NCBI RefSeq assembly: GCF_000007705.1
Contig: NC_005085.1
Span: forward strand, 4,039,752 to 4,103,751
Source: Chromobacterium violaceum ATCC 12472
GTDB lineage: Bacteria; Pseudomonadota; Gammaproteobacteria; Burkholderiales; Chromobacteriaceae
Direction of reading: 5' to 3'
DNA length: 64,000 bases
A model generated the notes under the pieces. That model did not search any database. It was not told the origin of the DNA and was given only the letters and a program-made list of their open reading frames with translations. Positions within the stretch are counted from its first letter, which is position 1. The number at the start of each line of letters is the position of its first letter. Of the stretch, positions 57,583 to 64,000 are shown one piece after another. The position numbers were made by a program, and so were the translations under genes.

Positions 57583-58011
57583 TCACTCGCTGCGCCAGAT
57601 ATAGGCGAGGCCAAGCACGCTCTGCACCAGGTAAATCAGGCTGGAGATGGCGTGCCAGGTGGCGAAGCCGCCGCCGAACAGCCCTTCCGCCGCGTGATTC
57701 ATCTGCTGCTTCAAGGTGACGATGATGGGCGCGACGCCGAACTGGTTGATCAGCGTGCAGACCAGCATGCCGACAATCAGCCAGAAGGCGCCCTGTTTCA
57801 AGCCGGCCACGCCGTTGCGCCAGACCTGGTCGACCAGCAGGAACACCCCGCACACCAGCCCGACCCAGGCGATGGCCGAGAACAGCCTCCCCGCCACCAT
57901 GCCGGCGGTCGCCGCGTCCAGCGACTTGAACAGCACCGGCGCCACGATCAGACCGATCACCCACAAACCGCCAATCCACAAGGTCTTGGCCACTGCACGC
58001 AAGCCGTCCAT
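57583..58011 (-). CDS. DUF4149-type membrane protein
   Basis: A 142-residue four-helix membrane protein. AKTLWIGGLWVIGLIVAPVL and FSAIAWVGLVCGVFLLVDQV are helices one and two, LIVGMLVCTLINQFGVAPII the third and FATWHAISSLIYLVQSVLGL the last. Layout and histidine/asparagine positions fit DUF4149, a family found next to greA in betaproteobacteria; CopD-like labels are also used for it. Function unknown. It lies 47 bases after greA, probably cotranscribed. Confidence 0.85.
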   Translation of the reverse strand: MDGLRAVAKTLWIGGLWVIGLIVAPVLFKSLDAATAGMVAGRLFSAIAWVGLVCGVFLLVDQVWRNGVAGLKQGAFWLIVGMLVCTLINQFGVAPIIVTLKQQMNHAAEGLFGGGFATWHAISSLIYLVQSVLGLAYIWRSE

Positions 58012-58058
58012 CTCTCCCCCTGCAACAGACGCAGCTCATGAAAAACGCGCGGTCCGCA

Positions 58059-58535
58059 TCAGATGTATTTGACGTCGAGCACTTCGTACTCGCGGATGCC
58101 GCCAGGGGCCACCACTTCGGCCACGTCGCCGGCTTCCTTGCCGATCAGCGCGCGCGAGATCGGCGAGTTGACCGATACCTTGCACACCTTGATGTCGGCC
58201 TCGTCGTCGCCGACGATCTGGTAGGTGACGCTCTCTTCGGTTTCCAGGTCCATCAGGTCGACGGTGGCGCCGAACACCACGCGGCCGTCGGCGTCAAGCT
58301 CGGCCGGATTGATGATCACGGCGTTGGACAGCTTGCCTTCCAGCTCGGCGATGCGGCCTTCGACGAAGGCTTGGCGTTCCTTGGCCGCGTCGTACTCGGC
58401 ATTTTCCGACAGGTCGCCATGGGAGCGGGCTTCGGCGATCGCCTCGATCACCGACGGACGCTCCACGCTCTTCAGGCGTTGCAGTTCTTCCTTCAGAAGC
58501 TCGGCGCCGCGTACAGTCAACGGGACTTTGATCAT
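58059..58535 (-). CDS. greA: Transcription elongation factor GreA
   Basis: A 158-residue factor that rescues backtracked RNA polymerase by stimulating transcript cleavage. It begins [20 protein letters not shown]. The coiled-coil tip has [20 protein letters not shown] with the two catalytic acidic residues (D and E). The C-terminal FKBP-like domain has VYQ-like [13 protein letters not shown] and [18 protein letters not shown]. The start at 58535 is preferred over ATG 58550, which does not match the family. It follows carB by 142 bases, the classic carA-carB-greA order. Confidence 0.97.
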   Translation of the reverse strand: MIKVPLTVRGAELLKEELQRLKSVERPSVIEAIAEARSHGDLSENAEYDAAKERQAFVEGRIAELEGKLSNAVIINPAELDADGRVVFGATVDLMDLETEESVTYQIVGDDEADIKVCKVSVNSPISRALIGKEAGDVAEVVAPGGIREYEVLDVKYI

Positions 58536-58578
58536 TACAGTATTCTCCACAGGCGGTTGTCCGCCTTCATCAAAAGCA

Positions 58579-58605
58579 CAAGCCGCCGTACGGGACGGCG
58601 GCTTG
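58579..58605. terminator. Hairpin between carB and greA
   Basis: An 11-bp perfect stem (58579-58589 with 58595-58605, ACGGG loop). A T-run lies a few bases after it on the minus strand, so it may terminate carB transcripts partially. Confidence 0.55.
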
Positions 58606-58677
58606 CGCGAGCGGGTTTGAGCGGAATTGTAACGGCAAATCGCTTCCGCATCAAAGCCTACCGGTGCTCACTCCTCC

Positions 58678-61887
<3,210 letters not shown>

Positions 61888-61963
61888 GGCTTCTACTCTT
61901 TGATGACTTGTATTTTTCCGGCCGCGCCCCCTCCCCGGCGGCGCGGCATGTTTGCTTTCGACC

Positions 61964-62614
61964 TTACAGGCTGGCCGCCGCCAGCTTGGCCCCGAACCCG
62001 ACGAAAACCGCGCCCACCGAGCCGCCCAGCGCCGCCGTCAGCTTGCGGCGGCGGCGGAAGGCCGCGGCCAGCTTGTCGCCCAGCAGGATCAGCATCGACA
62101 GGTTGGCGATGCTGCAGCACTGGACGATGGCGCCCAGCGCGGCGAAGGTGACCGCCGGATGCGGGTAGACCGGATCGACGAACTGCACGAAGAAGGACAC
62201 GAAGAACAGGATGGCCTTCGGGTTCATCAGGCTGATCAGCAGCGCCTTGCGGTAAGGATGGCCGCCGGACAGCGCCGACGGCCTCGTCGGCGACTCGTCG
62301 CCGCGGCGCGCGCGGCGCCAGGCCAGGATGCCGGACTTCAGCATGTTGACGCCCAGCCAGGCCAGGTAGCCGCCGCCGATGTACTTGACCACCGCGAACA
62401 ACGCCGGGTTGGCCTGCAGCAGGCCGGCCGCGCCGGTGGCCGCCAGCGTCATCAGGATGAAGTCGCCGCTGACCACGCCGCCGGCGGCGGCGAAGCCCGC
62501 GCGCTTGCCGCGCTGCGCCGCCACCGACAACACGTACATGGCGTTCGGGCCCGGCAGCAGGATCACGATCAGCGTGCCGATCAGGTAGGTGGTAAGGTCG
62601 GTAATGCCCAACAT
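61964..62614 (-). CDS. leuE: LysE/RhtB-family amino acid exporter (LeuE-like)
   Basis: A 216-residue six-helix exporter. [20 protein letters not shown] carries the LysE-family PGPN signature. [35 protein letters not shown] and [20 protein letters not shown] follow, ending [14 protein letters not shown]. These agree with E. coli LeuE more than with RhtB/RhtC, so leucine and related amino acids are likely substrates. It is inserted between carA (14 bases upstream) and carB (76 bases downstream), all on one strand. Confidence 0.85.
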   Translation of the reverse strand: MLGITDLTTYLIGTLIVILLPGPNAMYVLSVAAQRGKRAGFAAAGGVVSGDFILMTLAATGAAGLLQANPALFAVVKYIGGGYLAWLGVNMLKSGILAWRRARRGDESPTRPSALSGGHPYRKALLISLMNPKAILFFVSFFVQFVDPVYPHPAVTFAALGAIVQCCSIANLSMLILLGDKLAAAFRRRRKLTAALGGSVGAVFVGFGAKLAAASL

Positions 62615-62628
62615 ATTGCTATCCCGCC

Positions 62629-63756
<1,128 letters not shown>

Positions 63757-63792
63757 TGGCTGGCTCCTGTTGCATTGCTCGGGCGCTTACAC

Positions 63793-63814
63793 AAAAACCG
63801 GCAGCGGCCGGTTT
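63793..63814 (-). terminator. Attenuator-like terminator in the carA leader
   Basis: An 8-bp stem (63795-63802 with 63807-63814, 4-base loop), followed on the minus strand by TTTTTG. It lies between the predicted promoter and carA, 39-58 bases before the start codon. Confidence 0.72.
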
Positions 63815-63853
63815 CGTTTTACACCCTGGGATTTTCAAAATTCTTATGTGAAT

Positions 63854-63885
63854 AACGGGACTCGGCGCCTTGCGCCTGTCCCGTT
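63854..63885 (-). other. Upstream hairpin in the carA leader
   Basis: AACGGGAC (63854-63861) pairs with GTCCCGTT (63878-63885), and GGCGC (63864-63868) with GCGCC (63872-63876) inside it. It has no T-run and may be part of an attenuation fold or a protein or RNA sensing element. Confidence 0.65.
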
Positions 63886-63900
63886 TGGTTAAACCTTTCT

Positions 63901-63929
63901 ATAGTACCGCGCATTTTGCACTTGCACAA
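63901..63929 (-). promoter_or_regulatory. carA sigma-70 promoter
   Basis: On the minus strand, a -35 TTGTGC (63924-63929) and a -10 TACTAT (63901-63906) are 17 bases apart. The predicted start is near 63894. Confidence 0.7.
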
Positions 63930-64000
63930 TACCGCAAATGCCATTTTTCAAAAAAACGTCACATGCCCGGCTTCACCTGCCAGCTGACGCTGGTCGGTCC

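Overview
The window is a dense, GC-rich chromosomal segment of housekeeping and accessory genes. Gene content and order point to a betaproteobacterium of the Neisseriales, most like Chromobacterium or a close relative. The signs are a FmdB-DUF502-aspS operon, a carA/carB/greA/DUF4149/yhbY/rlmE/ftsH/folP/glmM neighbourhood, an arcDABC arginine deiminase operon with an ANR/FNR-type box, a long-form queF, and DUF1841 and DUF2189 genes. I see no insertion sequence, prophage, integron or CRISPR array. I found 67 protein genes and one tRNA.

Layout. 1-1748 (minus): zinc-ribbon FmdB protein, DUF502 membrane protein and the 5' part of aspS, which runs off the left edge. 1983-4874 (plus): a FabI / phosphate acyltransferase / acetate-kinase-type operon. 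4883-9292: glutamine amidotransferase, rpsT, then murJ, a CPBP membrane protease homologue and queF. 9362-19881: single genes and pairs (rluA, an acyltransferase-like protein, alanyl-tRNA editing protein, MOSC protein, POT peptide transporter, divergent lysR/lysA, BON protein, mltA, DUF1223). 20083-20161: tRNA-Ile2 (CAU). 20254-24846: the macromolecular synthesis operon rpsU-yqeY-dnaG-rpoD. 25009-29157: gmk-rpoZ-spoT-thiS-thiG. 29323-31284: purine permease and apt, a purine salvage pair.

31405-35517 is the most unusual part. A PadR regulator, a DUF1700 membrane protein, a small membrane protein and a secreted protein built of 18-residue repeats form an apparent operon. It is divergent from a patatin-like gene whose GxSxG serine position is glycine. 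Two related palindromes, probably PadR operators, lie between the divergent genes. A 51-residue RebB-like ORF follows the patatin gene. 35591-41195: arcC, arcB, arcA, arcD (transcribed D to C) and a 43-residue membrane peptide gene, each with an upstream ANR/FNR-type site.

41374-49505: a ferredoxin-reductase, an SDR protein, trmB, glutathione peroxidase, DUF1841, a D-2-hydroxyacid dehydrogenase, DUF2189, an FKBP isomerase, DedA and alr. 49447-51917: a secreted nuclease translationally coupled to its likely dedicated rhombosortase-type rhomboid protease. 52064-58535: glmM, folP, ftsH, rlmE, divergent yhbY, DUF4149 and greA. 58678-63756: carB and carA, separated by an amino-acid exporter gene (leuE-like). 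The carA leader holds a terminator hairpin that looks like an attenuator.

All assignments come from reading translated motifs, gene order and DNA signals by eye. No database search was possible.
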